From assembly GCA_026686845.1 (NCBI GenBank), contig JAIVEN010000021.1, positions 19,610,001 through 19,674,000 of the forward strand: a stretch of DNA of 64,000 bases, in the 5' to 3' direction. The translations under genes were made by a program, and so were the position numbers. The DNA comes from Adenanthera pavonina (lineage: Eukaryota; Streptophyta; Magnoliopsida; Fabales; Fabaceae). Positions within the stretch are counted from its first letter, which is position 1, and every line of letters starts with the position of its first letter. Below, piece after piece: positions 46,320-57,544 of the stretch. The notes under the pieces are model-generated. The model ran no database searches, was not told the origin of the DNA, and saw only the letters and a program-made list of their open reading frames with translations.

Positions 46320-47277
46320 TATAATATCTAGGAATTTTTAGATAGCATAAAATGTAATGAGATATGAGAAAAATTGACATACATGACTAGATGTGAAAAG
46401 GGGAAAAAGGCCAAATTTTGGGTCAGACAAATAAAATATAAAAATTTCATTTTAGTCCTAAAAAAGCATTTATTACATTTTAGTCCCTAGGGAAAATTAC
46501 ACCTAATTACCCCAAGTGTTTCAAAAATTACTTTTTGCCCCAATTAAGTGTAATTTCAGAATTATGCAAGTTTTATGTCAAAACAAAACTCATAACAAGC
46601 TCAACCCAATGGCATAATGCATTAAGGTTAATAAAATTTCTGTGAAGAAAAATTTCATGCCGAGTGTCAAAAAGTATACAGTGCTAAAGTAAGAAAAAGA
46701 CACTGTGAGCCCTACAAAAGGCAGATGAAATAAAAAAAAAGATATATGGGCCCAACATTTAAACTAATTGGGATAGGATATTATGGTAATTTTATGTCCC
46801 AATATAGTTAAAACTGATGTCCCAATAATAGTAAAATATACTGCTAAAGTAACTTTATTTATTTAGACCAATCCAGGAAATATCTGGATAAATAAATATG
46901 CAACATTTTTGTACAAAAATGACCTCAATTTCATGCAAACGAAGCTGCACATGGAGAAACTACATTATTCAATAATTTCCATGGATATTTAAGAAGATTA
47001 TGGAACTTTGGGTGGCAAATTTTGATTGGTTGTAAAATTCTATATATACTCCCTCTTGTTCTCTTGTTTGGATGACCATAAGAGGCAAAGAAAGAAGGGG
47101 AAGAGGTCTGAAAATAGTAAGGATAGGAAGAGTAAGCTGTGGAGAAAGAGAAGGAAGAAAAGAGAGAAGAAAAAAATCAATAAAAAAAAGGTAAAAATCT
47201 TCTTTCAATTTCTAATGATTTTCCTTCAAGTTTTGAGTAGTTTAGGATTAGTTTCCTTGAGTTTCTCTTCTCCTCCC

Positions 47278-49139
47278 TGTTAGCAAGGCTGACTTCCCAA
47301 GAGGGGGGGTGAATTGAGAAGATTGAAATTTTTCTGCACAAAGTGAAGTAAGTGAAGATATCACAGTATAATGAAAACAATGCGTAAAACAGAGCAAGCT
47401 GAAAAGTAAAGATAGGGAGAAGAAGACTCAGTAATTTATCCTGGTTCGGTCCTTCCACTTGACCTACATCCAGTCCCCAAGACACCTCTTGGGATTTATC
47501 CACTATACAGCAAGAATTTCAATGGGCTTCTTGCAAAGGCCACAGTACACGAGTTTGCTCTGTTTCTGAGCTCTCTCAAACTCTCCAAGCACTTACACTG
47601 TGTGCTTCCCAATCCCCTTGTGAATATCCCTCACAAGTAAATCTATCTTCCAGATGAAGAGTAGATTGATTACAATGAAATAACTCTCTTGAAAGGAGTA
47701 GATATGAAAGTTTAGGTGCAAGTCTGGAAGTTAAGAGGGTAAAAGCTTTTGAGAAGAAAATTCAGCAGAGATTCAGTATATACAAGTTTGATTCGTTACC
47801 CGTAACTTCAAATGATGTTGTATTTATAGATTTAGGTCTCAAATATCCGTTAGAGACTAAATCTATCCGTTGGAGAAGTTATTCAACGGTTACTCTAAAA
47901 AAACTATCCGTTTACCGACCGCATTTAATGTTTCTGACATACTGAAATTCGAATTTCGGTTGGCCAACAGACGAATTTTGAAGGAATCATAGATTAAAGC
48001 TTCCAACGTTACAGCACGAAGTTCGTCTGTTCATAAAGTGAAATTCGAATTTTGAAACTTACAAAACATTTTCACAATGTGACATACGAATTTTCAAGAA
48101 GAAAGTTTTTCGGTTAAGTATGAACAGTGTTTTCAATTTTCTACAGTGCCTTCGAAATTCGAATTTTGGATCCCCAAAATTCGTCTGTTCATTGAACTAA
48201 AAAGGGATACAGTAGATAACTTTCTTTGAAATTCGAATTTTGGAAAGGCAAAATTCGTCTGTCAGAAAAACTCTTTTCAGACTCATCTTGTCATTCGAAT
48301 GTTGCAAGTTCTTATCATTCGTATGTCAATGTTTCATTTCAATAGACTTAAGAACTTAGCTTCTGAAATTCGAATTTCAATGTTCAAAGTTCGTCTGTCA
48401 GAGAGCAGTTTTGAAACTTAAATCACTTTTGATCTCAGATGAACTTTAACATAGTTACAGACGAATTTCTTCAGTTTTCTCAAATTTTGTTTTGCTTGAA
48501 ATTCGAATTTTGAGAACCCAAAGTTCGTCTGTTGTAAAGAAGCATCTTTCAGACTTATATGAAAATTCGAATGTTGCAACTTCAAAATTCGTCTGTCAGA
48601 GAGCATTTTTCAAACTGAATTTCGTTTTGATTTCAGATGCACTTTATCATAGTTTCAGACGAATTTCTTTGATTTTTACAAACTTCATTTTACTTGAAAT
48701 TCGAATTTTGAAAGTGTGAAGTTCGTCTGTTACAAAAGGCCTCTTTTCAGACTAGATGAAAATTCGAATTTTGAACCACCAAAATTCGTCTGACAGAGAG
48801 CAGTCTCTTCAGACTTATTCAGTTTTAGCTTGAAATTCGAATTTCCAAAGGCAAAGTTCGAATTTCTAACTTGACAGTTCAGTTTAAACTTTCAACCTTC
48901 GTCTGTTTGAAGGTATTTTTCAAATGTTCAAAGATTTAACATAAAATCAAAGTTTGAAAACATCTTTTCTTCAAATCAAAATCTTTTACCCAATTATATC
49001 AAAAACTAAAGATCCTACAAAAGATCTAACAACATATACTCAGATAATCTTCACTTGAACCAGCTTTGTTCTTCTTTGATATCTTCAATCCAAGCTCTTG
49101 GGTGTTGGTTTTAACATCATCAAAACTCTTGATTCAACA
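47278..49139 (-). repeat. Copia-5 3' LTR (left)
   Basis: It reads TGTTAGCAAGGCTGAC at the left edge and TTGATTCAACA at the right. It is 1862 bp. The TATA box, TATAAATA on the minus strand, is at 47821-47828. AAATTCGAATTT and TTCGTCTGT motifs recur all through 47940-48910 with their CpGs largely intact. Confidence 0.96.
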
Positions 49140-49153
49140 TTCTCCCCCTTTTT
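49140..49153 (-). other. Copia-5 polypurine tract
   Basis: The minus strand reads AAAAAGGGGGAGAA directly before the 3' LTR. Confidence 0.93.
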
Positions 49154-49395
49154 GATGATGACAAAACAACTTACAAACTGGATTAGTACTTGGGTTTGCT
49201 TTTACAAGCTCCCCATCAACATATGCATAAGATATCAACAGAATTAAGACACAAAACTTTGCAACAAGGAATTCATCCATTTAAACAAAAGTTACTTATA
49301 CAGAGCTAAATAAGGCAAAGTTCAAACAACAGAGACAGTCCAATCAACAAATTCCAAACAACAAAACTAATACAAAGTACAACAAGAAATTTCAA

Positions 49396-51560
49396 TCAAT
49401 TCTTCTTTGTCTTGATCTTCTTGCTGTAGGATTTCCTTTTTCCTTTTCCAGATTGCTCAGCAGCAGTCTTTCCAGTTTGCCCAGTCTTTCCAGTTTGCCC
49501 AGACTTCTCCCCCTTTTTGGCATCATCAGGAAGGCCAACAAAGTCAGCCGTAGGAGGGATCTGAGAGACAGGAATAGCACGAAGGGGCACAGGAGCAAAA
49601 GGAATTTCAGCTGGGGGATCAGTGCTTGGTTCCTCGTCAGAGACTTCCAGCAGCTCCTGCATTGCCTGTCTGGAAAGAGCTAGTTGAGCCCTTTGTTCTT
49701 CTGATAGCCCATAAGCAGCAAGAGAAGAGGAGGCTGATTTAGCAGGAGGAAACATTTCTTCCAGCCTTTCCTCTGAGCTTCCAGTAAAGCATTGTGAGCA
49801 ATGGCAACATAGTCAGCAACAGGTACAATGCTTCTTTCTTCAGTGCTCACATCTTCTTGCATGGAGGAGCTTGAAATGGCTGCCACCAGTTTTTCAACTT
49901 GCTCAGATTCTTGAGTGGACAGAATTGATTCCTGAGCAACTTCTTACATGGGCTCATGAGGACTTGTTTGCTGAAGTCCTTCTTCTTCTTCCAATCCATA
50001 GTCCAAGGGTGGACCAGGACTTGGTGTTCTCATTGCACCAGCACCATCATGGTCAGAGGAGGCAAACTCGAAGGGGCTTGGAGGCTCAGGAGTTGGAGAT
50101 AGAGTAGGCTCAGGGACACCAGGCTGAGGTGGAGCTGAAGTGGTAGGAATAGCATTCCTTATATCTTCATAAGCATCAGCCACCACCTTCATGTTCACAG
50201 CCAACTGATGGATCTGATCTTGTAGATGAGCAAATTTGGCATTTTGCTCATCTCTTATGCTGAGAATGAGTGTTGACAGACTGTCAAACAACTCAGTGAC
50301 CTTTGTTGGCTTGGCCCGTGAGGAGGGAGTGGCAGGAGGGTGAGTAGGCCTAGAGGGAGATGGGATTGGCTGAGAAGGCTGAGGTACAGATTTGCTAGGG
50401 GCCTCAGAGGTGCCTTCTTGTTGGAGGGAGTCATCAGCAGCAAAGAACAAATCTTCAGATTTCCCTGCTCCCTTTCCAACCCATCTGCCTTCATCTCGTT
50501 CAATACCCATCCTTTGCAGTTCCTCTTCTTTGAATGCCTCAGTGAGTTTCCCTTTCCCCTTTTCAATGTGTTGAATTCTAGCATGCTGCAGGATTCTTGA
50601 AATAATTGCAACATAGGGGAGTGTGGAATCCTTCCTCTGATCCCTTGCTTTTATCATTCTCTGGAGGATGATATGACCCATGTTAATCAGCTTCCCACGA
50701 ATGATAGCAGTCATCACATGAGCCTCTGCCCTTGTTATCAAGTTGAAGCTGCCACCCTTGTTGAATATGATCCTGGACACTATATAGTGCAGGATTCTGA
50801 CTTGTACACTTAGGTCTGTGGGCTTCAATAGATTTATAGTTGGCCTGTTTTCCCTTCTCCTGAACAAGGTGTCCAAGATAGTGCTCTCTTTGTAGTTCAG
50901 GAAGGATCCTCCTTCTTCATCCTCTGTGCTTGCCTCATCCATGTATCCAGAGGCTGTAATGTCAATTTTCAGCCCATCTTATCCTGGGATTTCCAGAACT
51001 TCATTGATTGTCTCATCAGCAAGCCAGATGGTCCTAGATCTTAAAGTGACCTCCCATTTCCTTTTCTTGCTGTTATATTGAAGAGAGGCATACCAAGTCT
51101 TCACTACTTCATCATCATATTTTTCAGCAATTTCCAACAGGTTTTTGTATCTTATCAACCATAATGCAGCATCAAAGTTGTTGGATATCAAAAATTGCTC
51201 CAAATTTACACAGTGAGGCTTGATTACCTTTTTGCTTGAAAACTTGGCAGAAAACTCTTCTTGAATCTCAGGAGTGCTCCAAAGTGGTAATGTGGTAAGT
51301 TCAAATTCTCCAGATTGTGTAGAAGAGGAGGAAGCCACAGCAGCAGTTTCACCCGAAGGGACTGCAGATTTTGAAAAGGAAGGCCCAGTTTTCTGAGAAT
51401 CTGCCTTGGAAGAAGATTTCTGGCGTTTAGAAGGGGTAGCTTTACTGGGTTCGGCCTTTCTCTTGGATTTTTCTCCTTCTTTTGTAGCATATTGGGATTT
51501 AGCAGTTCTTTTTGGCCGAGTTCCAGCTTGTCCTGCTCCAGGGATCTTTACTCTCGCCAT
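49396..51560 (-). pseudogene. Copia-5 third ORF (env-position ORF), lightly broken
   Basis: About 720 codons from ATG 51560. It has a basic N-terminus (KRTAKSQ, KSKRKAEPSKATPSKRQK), a serine-rich stretch, then a conserved central block: WSTPEIQEEFSAKFSSKKVI, NFDAALWLIRYKNLLEIAEK, WLADETINEVLEIPG, LLKPTDLSVQVRILHYIVSR, IIFNKGGSFNLITRAEAH, INMGHIILQRMIKARDQR and LPYVAIISRILQHARIQH. A proline/serine-rich region, a helix-prone segment, an acidic stretch and a lysine-rich tail follow. Defects: TAA for a Gln codon at about 50980, TAA near 49944 and a one-base deletion near 49770. The block resembles PF20167 (from memory). There is no signal peptide or membrane helix, so an envelope role is not supported; nuclear or nucleic-acid binding fits the basic ends better. 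Confidence 0.85.
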
Positions 51561-52558
51561 TTTTCAGTGGAATGAAGCAAAATGTTGTCAAGGAAGAGTT
51601 TATAGGATGCGAATGGAGGATTAATTGGTGAAGAATGACGGTTTTTGGACAGGAGTTAAGAGAATTTAAGAAAGAATCAGAACGGATTCAGAGAGGTTAC
51701 AGATAGGGCTGCGTCTGTTCTGAGGAAAACCGTAGCATTTAACGTGTGTAACCGTCTGACAGACGAATTTTGAGGGGTCAAAATTCGAACTTCGGGCAGT
51801 TACAAGTTAAACCGTTCAGCATAGCTTACTGACAGACGAATTTTCATCTTGAAAGTTCGTCTGACAATGGCTTGAAACAAGCAATACAAGGACAACAGAC
51901 GAATTTTGTTCCAACAAAGTTCGAATGTTGAATAGAGAAAGGCAGTTAACAATCAAACAATCAATCAATCAGACGAATTAAACAGGCAGAGCTGCATCTT
52001 TTAACAATTCAGCATGTAGGACATGTTTCAACAGACGAATATTGAACTGAAAATTCGAATTTTCTAACTATGTAAAGATTGTCCAACATTCGCATGTTAG
52101 GAGATAAAATATTGTGCAGCAATGATGGACAACCATAATATTGAAATTTCTGATTTTGAAAATTTGAACTTTCAAGTGTCAACAGACAAATTTCGAGGCA
52201 TTACAGAGAACTGTTCCAGGGCATAACATGCCGAAGTTCGTCTGTTAGTGAACTGAAATTCGAATGTTGACCATATTGACCATGTCAGAAGCACATTTTA
52301 TTAAGCAAAATCCGTTTAACATACATTTAAAATGTGAATTTCATCTTTAAAAACTTACATAATGGATCCAAAACTTTAGGATTTACATCATTCATTCCAC
52401 TTTTTGGTTGTTCCATTCTGACGTGCTCCACTCTTCAAGTTTATTGCCATTGATTTTCACAGGGAGCACCTGCAGCTTAGATTAAACATACTCCGAAGCT
52501 CAAGTTAGAATTAATTCTGATATTGAAAATTTTAATGACAGAATTGCATGAAAACATC
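51561..52558 (-). promoter_or_regulatory. Copia-5 pol-to-third-ORF spacer with U3-like motifs
   Basis: No coding frame is seen over 1 kb. Between about 51750 and 52270 it carries the LTR motifs in both orientations (CAGACGAATTTT, AAATTCGAACTT, AAGTTCGTCTG, GAAATTCGAATG). Next, toward the ORF, come an AACCGT-type block, a CT-rich leader and TATAAAC (51604-51598), about 38 bp before the ATG at 51560. The same order occurs in copia-1 and copia-3. It looks like a U3-derived internal promoter, but a leader for a spliced transcript is also possible. Confidence 0.55.
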
Positions 52559-55500
52559 TTACAGTTCATTGGGGTTTACCATCCCCAATTCTCTCCTTAT
52601 TTTACAAAGTCTGTCTTCTAGCAGAGGTTTTGTAAGTATATCAGCAAATTGATCCTCTGTTGGGATGTACTCCAATCTGACTTCTCCTTTCAGAACATGA
52701 TCTCTTATGAAGTGATGCCTGACTTCAATATGCTTTGTTCTTGAGTGCATGACAGGATTCTTGGTGATATTTATGGCACTCTGGTTGTCACACATGATTG
52801 GTATCTCTTTTATTTTGATCTCAAGATCTTCAAGCTGCTGTTTCATCCAGATGACTTGGGCACAACAGCTTCCAGCTGCAACATACTCAGCTTCTGCAGT
52901 AGATAAGGCTACACTGTTTTGCTTTTTGCTGAACCATGAAACTAGGGATCCTCCAAGGAACTGACAGGTTCCACTTGTACTTTTTCTGTCAGTTTTAGAT
53001 CCTACAAAATCAGCATCAGTGTATCCTTTGAGGTCTTCTCCATTGCCTTTTGGATACCAAAGACCCATTTGTGATGTTCCAATAAGATATCTAAAAATTC
53101 TTTTCACAGCTGTTGCATGGGATTCTTTGGGGCATGATTGGAACCTTGCACACATGCAGACACTGAACATAATGTCAGGTCTGCTGGCAGTTAGGTACAG
53201 CAGAGATCCAATCATTCTCCTGTACTGAGTAATGTCAAACATCTTTCCATTCTCATCCATGTCTAGTTTGGTTGCAGTAGCCATAGGTGTTCCCATTGGC
53301 TTGGCATTCTCCATCCCAAACTTCTTTAGCAGCTCCTTCAGATACTTGGATTGACTGAGAAAGATGCCATCATCAAGCTGTCTGATTTGCAGTCCAAGGA
53401 AGAAGTTGAGTTCACCCATCATGGACATCTCGAATTCTCCCTGCATTAACTCAGAAAATTTCTTGCAAAGAGTTTCATTAGTAGCACCGAAAATAATATC
53501 ATCAACATAGATTTGAACAATCAGTAAATCTTTATTCTCTTTCTTAGTGAATAAAGTTGTGTCAACTTTGCCTCTATTAAACCCTTGTTCAGTTAGAAAA
53601 TTGCTCAACCTCTCATACCATGCTCTAGGGGCTTGTTTTAAACCATAAAGAGCCTTCTTCAGCTTGTAAACATGGTTTGGTTTAGTAGAATCTTCAAAAC
53701 CAGGAGGTTGATCTACATAAACTTCTTCCATGATATATCCATTTAAAAAGGCACTCTTTACATCCATTTGATATAGTAAAATATTTTTCATGCATGCATA
53801 TGCTAGCAGTATTCTTATAGCCTCTAGCCTAGCTACTGGTGCAAAGGTTTCTTCAAAATCAATACCTTCTTCCTGATTATACCCTTTAGCAACCAGTCTA
53901 GCCTTATTTCTTATTATTGTTCCAGATTCATCCAGTTTATTTCTGAAAACCCATTTGGTACCTATAACAGGATGATTTTTGGGCCTGGGAACTAAATTCC
54001 AAACATGATTTCTTTCAAACTGATTTAATTCATCTTGCATAGCTAAAATCCAGTAATCATCAGTTAAGGCTTCCTCAGCACATTTAGGTTCAATTTGAGA
54101 AATAAAAGCGCAGTTGAGCATTTGATCCCTTAACTGTTTTCTGGTTTTAACTTTCTCTTGAACATTCCCTATTACTTGATCAACAGGGTGATTCCTTTGA
54201 TATCTCCAAGCTCTAGGGAGTTCTTGAGTTGTTTCTTCAATATTTTCTTCATTAAACTCTTGCTCCTGGATATCTTCCTCTATATCAATAGATTCAGATA
54301 TCTTTGGAGGTTCAGTTTTACTTTTGTCAGAAATTCCCAGTTTTTCAAAATTGATAGTTAGATCATCTTCATGTTTTGACACAGCTTCATTTTCAATGAA
54401 AACTACATACACTGATTCTTCTACTATATTTGATCTTTTATTATAAACTCTATAAGCCTTACTCCTACTTGAATAGCCCAAGAATGTACCTTCATCAGAT
54501 TTGGCATCAAACTTACCCAGATTTTCTTTCCCATTGTTGTGAATGAAGCATTTGCACCCGAACACATGGAGGTGTGACAAATTTGGCTTTCTTCCTTTGT
54601 ACAGCTCATAAGGGGTCTTCCCAAGGATTGGTCTGATGTAGGCTCTGTTTATGATGTAACTAGCTGTATTCACTGCATCAGCCCAGAACACTTGAGAGAG
54701 TTCCTTCTCATTTAGCATCGCTCTTGCCATTTCTCCAATGGTTCTGTTCTCCCTTTCCACCACTCCATTTTGTTGAGGAGTTCTTGGTGCTGAGAAGTTG
54801 TGATCAATTCCATGCTCATTGCAGTACTCCAGGAAGTATGCATTTTCAAATTCTCCTCTATGGTCTGACCTGATAGACACAATAGAAATACCTTTCTCAT
54901 TTTGCACTTTCTTAGCTAAGGTTACAAATGCATCAAAGGTATCACTTTTAGAGGAAAGAAACAATGTCCAAGTGAATCTAGAGTAATCATCTACAATTAC
55001 AAGCACATACAGATTACCACCAAGACTTTTCACTCTAGATGGTCCAATTAAGTCCATATGCAACAATTCAAGTGGTCTTGTTGTTGTTATTGCATTTTTA
55101 GATTTGAAGGATGCTTTGGTTTGTTTTCCTCTTAGGCATGCATCACATTCTTTATCCTTTTCAAAAGATATTTTAGGAAGACCAGTTACTAGCTCATTTT
55201 TAATCAGTTTAGACAATTGATTCATGTTGACATGAGCTAATCTCCTATGCCATAGCCAACTGTCATTATTCTGACTAATCAAACATACAGAATCCAAGGG
55301 AGGAAGTTCATCAAGGTCAATAGTGTAACAGTTACCATCCCTTTGAGCTTTGAGAATTACTTTGTGATCACTTTTTCTGATGACCAGGCAAAACTTTGAG
55401 TCAAACAGCACCCAGTTTCCTTTGTCACAAGTCTGACTCACGCTTAACAAGTTGTGGTTGAGGCCAATCACAAACAGCACCTCTTCAATGGATGTTTCTG

Positions 55501-55681
55501 GATTTTTGCCCACAATTCCAATACCAGTGATTTTGCCATATTGGTCACCTCCAAAGGTCACCTTTCCTCCTTTCTTGTCTCTAAGGGTGATGAACTTCTC
55601 CTTATCACCAGTCATGTGACTTGAGCAGGCACTGTCTATATTCCATTTGTTGCTTTTCTTAGCTTTGAGACAGACCTGCAA
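52559..55681 (-). CDS. pol: Copia-5 Pol polyprotein (protease, integrase, reverse transcriptase, RNase H), intact
   Basis: One open frame of 1040 codons in Ty1/copia order. Protease: WNIDSACSSHMTGD, with D16-S17-A18 in place of the usual DSG/DTG. Integrase: zinc residues H145, H150, C179, C182 and catalytic D210 (HMDLIGPS), D273 (RSDHRGEF), E309 (NGVVERE). Reverse transcriptase: KWVFRNK at about 576-582, D640 (YQMDVKSAF) and YVDD at 725-728. RNase H: D889, E930, D965 and the end motif ADILTKPL. It would copy the element's RNA and insert the cDNA in the nucleus. The frame begins at TTG 8 bases after the gag stop, in another frame and with no AUG, behind the acceptor-like TTTGTTTTGCAG; expression must need frameshifting, splicing or reinitiation. 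All catalytic residues are present, so the protein may be active. Confidence 0.95.
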   Translation of the reverse strand: MQVCLKAKKSNKWNIDSACSSHMTGDKEKFITLRDKKGGKVTFGGDQYGKITGIGIVGKNPETSIEEVLFVIGLNHNLLSVSQTCDKGNWVLFDSKFCLVIRKSDHKVILKAQRDGNCYTIDLDELPPLDSVCLISQNNDSWLWHRRLAHVNMNQLSKLIKNELVTGLPKISFEKDKECDACLRGKQTKASFKSKNAITTTRPLELLHMDLIGPSRVKSLGGNLYVLVIVDDYSRFTWTLFLSSKSDTFDAFVTLAKKVQNEKGISIVSIRSDHRGEFENAYFLEYCNEHGIDHNFSAPRTPQQNGVVERENRTIGEMARAMLNEKELSQVFWADAVNTASYIINRAYIRPILGKTPYELYKGRKPNLSHLHVFGCKCFIHNNGKENLGKFDAKSDEGTFLGYSSRSKAYRVYNKRSNIVEESVYVVFIENEAVSKHEDDLTINFEKLGISDKSKTEPPKISESIDIEEDIQEQEFNEENIEETTQELPRAWRYQRNHPVDQVIGNVQEKVKTRKQLRDQMLNCAFISQIEPKCAEEALTDDYWILAMQDELNQFERNHVWNLVPRPKNHPVIGTKWVFRNKLDESGTIIRNKARLVAKGYNQEEGIDFEETFAPVARLEAIRILLAYACMKNILLYQMDVKSAFLNGYIMEEVYVDQPPGFEDSTKPNHVYKLKKALYGLKQAPRAWYERLSNFLTEQGFNRGKVDTTLFTKKENKDLLIVQIYVDDIIFGATNETLCKKFSELMQGEFEMSMMGELNFFLGLQIRQLDDGIFLSQSKYLKELLKKFGMENAKPMGTPMATATKLDMDENGKMFDITQYRRMIGSLLYLTASRPDIMFSVCMCARFQSCPKESHATAVKRIFRYLIGTSQMGLWYPKGNGEDLKGYTDADFVGSKTDRKSTSGTCQFLGGSLVSWFSKKQNSVALSTAEAEYVAAGSCCAQVIWMKQQLEDLEIKIKEIPIMCDNQSAINITKNPVMHSRTKHIEVRHHFIRDHVLKGEVRLEYIPTEDQFADILTKPLLEDRLCKIRRELGMVNPNEL

Positions 55682-55689
55682 AACAAAGT

Positions 55690-57489
55690 TTATGTTTTTC
55701 TTTTAGGTACCCAAATTTGCTTGGGTCCTTTTCGGTCAGTGAGTAATTCCCTAGATGCAGAGGCAACTTTGGGAACCCATTCAGTTTTCCTGCCTAGCCC
55801 ATTTTTCTTCAATGCACAAGAACTGGAAATATGTCCCTTTTTGTTACAGAAATGACAGGTAATGAATGGACTGCTAGATTGAGTGGTAGGAAGAAAACAA
55901 TGCAAATAATACTTCTGTTTAGCATGCCTGGGTTGATCATATGTTTCAATGTGAGGTGATGCATCATTTTCCTTTTTATTATTGTTAGCATACACAAAAT
56001 GTCTCATATACATATTCTGATTTTTCTTCCTGATCTTTTCCTTGACTGCACATGGATCATAGCCAAGACCAGCTTTTCCTTGTGATATTCTTTGGCTCCC
56101 CATCAAGGCAAACAACATATCTTTACCCCTAGTGAGCCTAGACATGCTTTTAACTAGATAATCATTAGTTTGCTTGAGTTCAGTGCATGAGGTGCAGCAG
56201 ACAGATTCAGTCGGAGGTAAAGAGGCAATTTCAGAAACTATGCTTTGAGACTTCAGCTTAATTATCCTTTTCTTTGCTAGTTTTAGTTCTTTAGCAACTT
56301 TGATAAATTCATCATGAAGCTCATGAAATGCATCTAGTAATTCAGAATAGGAAGGTTCAGATTCATATACCTCTTCTTCCTGATCACTGCTATGTGAGGG
56401 TGTGGCTTCTTCAGAAGCAAGTGCCATCAGACAAATGTTGGCAATCTCATCCTCATCTTCTTCTTCCTCATCTGAGCTGTTGCCCCATATAGATGAGATG
56501 TAGGCCTTCTTCTTCTTTCCCTTATCAGCAGCTTTCTTTTCCTTTTCTTGTTTCTTGAGGAATTGGGGGCAGTCCCACTTTATGTGTCCCTGCTTCTTGC
56601 ATTCATAGCAAGTCACAGGTTCTTTTATCTCTTTCTTGCTTTCTCCAGCTGCTCCTTTCTTGAAGAATCTCTTGTTTTTCTTCTTGCTGTAGAATCTTCC
56701 GAATTTTCTAACCATCATTGCCAGAGTTTCTTCATCCAGATCATCTCCTTCATCAGATTCTTCTTCCTTTTCATCAGCAGCTTTGAGGGCAAGGCCTTTC
56801 TTCTTCCTGTCCATCCCAGCTTCCTTGAGTGCTTTGATTTTTCCTTCATATTCCTCAAGGCTGCCAAAGAGAGCTGTGACAGAAGTCATAGATTCTCCTC
56901 TGGCTTCTTCTATAGCTGTTACCTTGGGCTGCCATTCCAGAGGGAGAGCTCTGAGTATTTTTCTTACTTTCTCAGACTGAGTGTATTCCTTTCCCAGGCT
57001 TTTGAGTTGATTCACAATGAGGGTGAATCTCTTTTGTAGCTCCTTTACAGTTTCTCCTTCAGCCATTTTAAAGCTCTCATACTCCCCAATGCACGTGTTC
57101 AGTCTGTTCTCCCTGACTCCAAATGTTCCTTCATGAGCAATCTGCAGAGTATCCCACATTTCTTTTGCAGTGGTGCATTGCGAGACTCTGTAAAATTCGT
57201 CTTGATTCAGGGCACTGACTAAACAGTGTTTTGCTTTGAAATTCAGTAGGGCTCTCCTTCTGTCCTCATCATTCCATTCTGCTTCCAGCTTCTCTTTGTG
57301 TCCTCCATCTTCAGTTAGAGCCATTGGAATGAAATCCCCTTTTTCAATGACTGACCAGATGTCAAGATCAATTGATTGGAGGTAGATCTGCATTCTCATT
57401 TTTCAGTACCCATAATGCTCTCCACTGAAGCCTGGTGGTCTGTTAGTATTGTTCCCTTCAGGGAGTATACTCTCTCCAAAGCCAGCCAT
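55690..57489 (-). pseudogene. gag: Copia-5 gag, one in-frame stop near the start
   Basis: The ATG at 57489 gives MAGFGESILPEGNNTNRPPG; codon 29 (57405-57403) is TGA where other copies have TGG (WKMRM). From the ATG three bases further on (57399) 569 codons are open. The gag core (RRALLNFKAKHCLVSALNQD, then KILRALPLEWQPKVTAIEEA) is followed by KKGLALKAADEKEEESDEGD, zinc knuckle CYECKKQGHIKWDC (about 56570-56613), an acidic segment, a helix-prone lysine-rich segment, a second knuckle CHFCNKKGHISSSC (about 55815-55860) and the basic end KQIWVPKRKT. Gag would build the cytoplasmic particle and bind RNA. A start at the internal ATG could still give a nearly full-length protein. Confidence 0.9.
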
Positions 57490-57529
57490 CTTAATTCCCG
57501 GACTGTGAGTTCCTTTGTATGGGAATCCG

Positions 57530-57542
57530 GGCTCTGATACCA
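57530..57542 (-). other. Copia-5 primer binding site (initiator tRNA-Met)
   Basis: The minus strand reads TGGTATCAGAGCC two bases after the 5' LTR end. Confidence 0.95.
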
Positions 57543-57544
57543 CT

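Noticed and set aside
47026..47283. 85-codon lysine-rich plus-strand frame
   Set aside because: Purine-rich leader region of solo LTR B running into the copia-5 LTR; composition alone explains the lysines.
47940..48910. Regularly spaced short repeats resembling a CRISPR array
   Set aside because: Spacing varies, the motifs are short palindromes in an LTR of a plant retrotransposon, and no cas gene is present.
49396..51560. Envelope glycoprotein making the element a retrovirus-like agent
   Set aside because: No signal peptide, membrane segment, glycoprotein cysteines or fusion peptide seen; the location after pol is the only argument.
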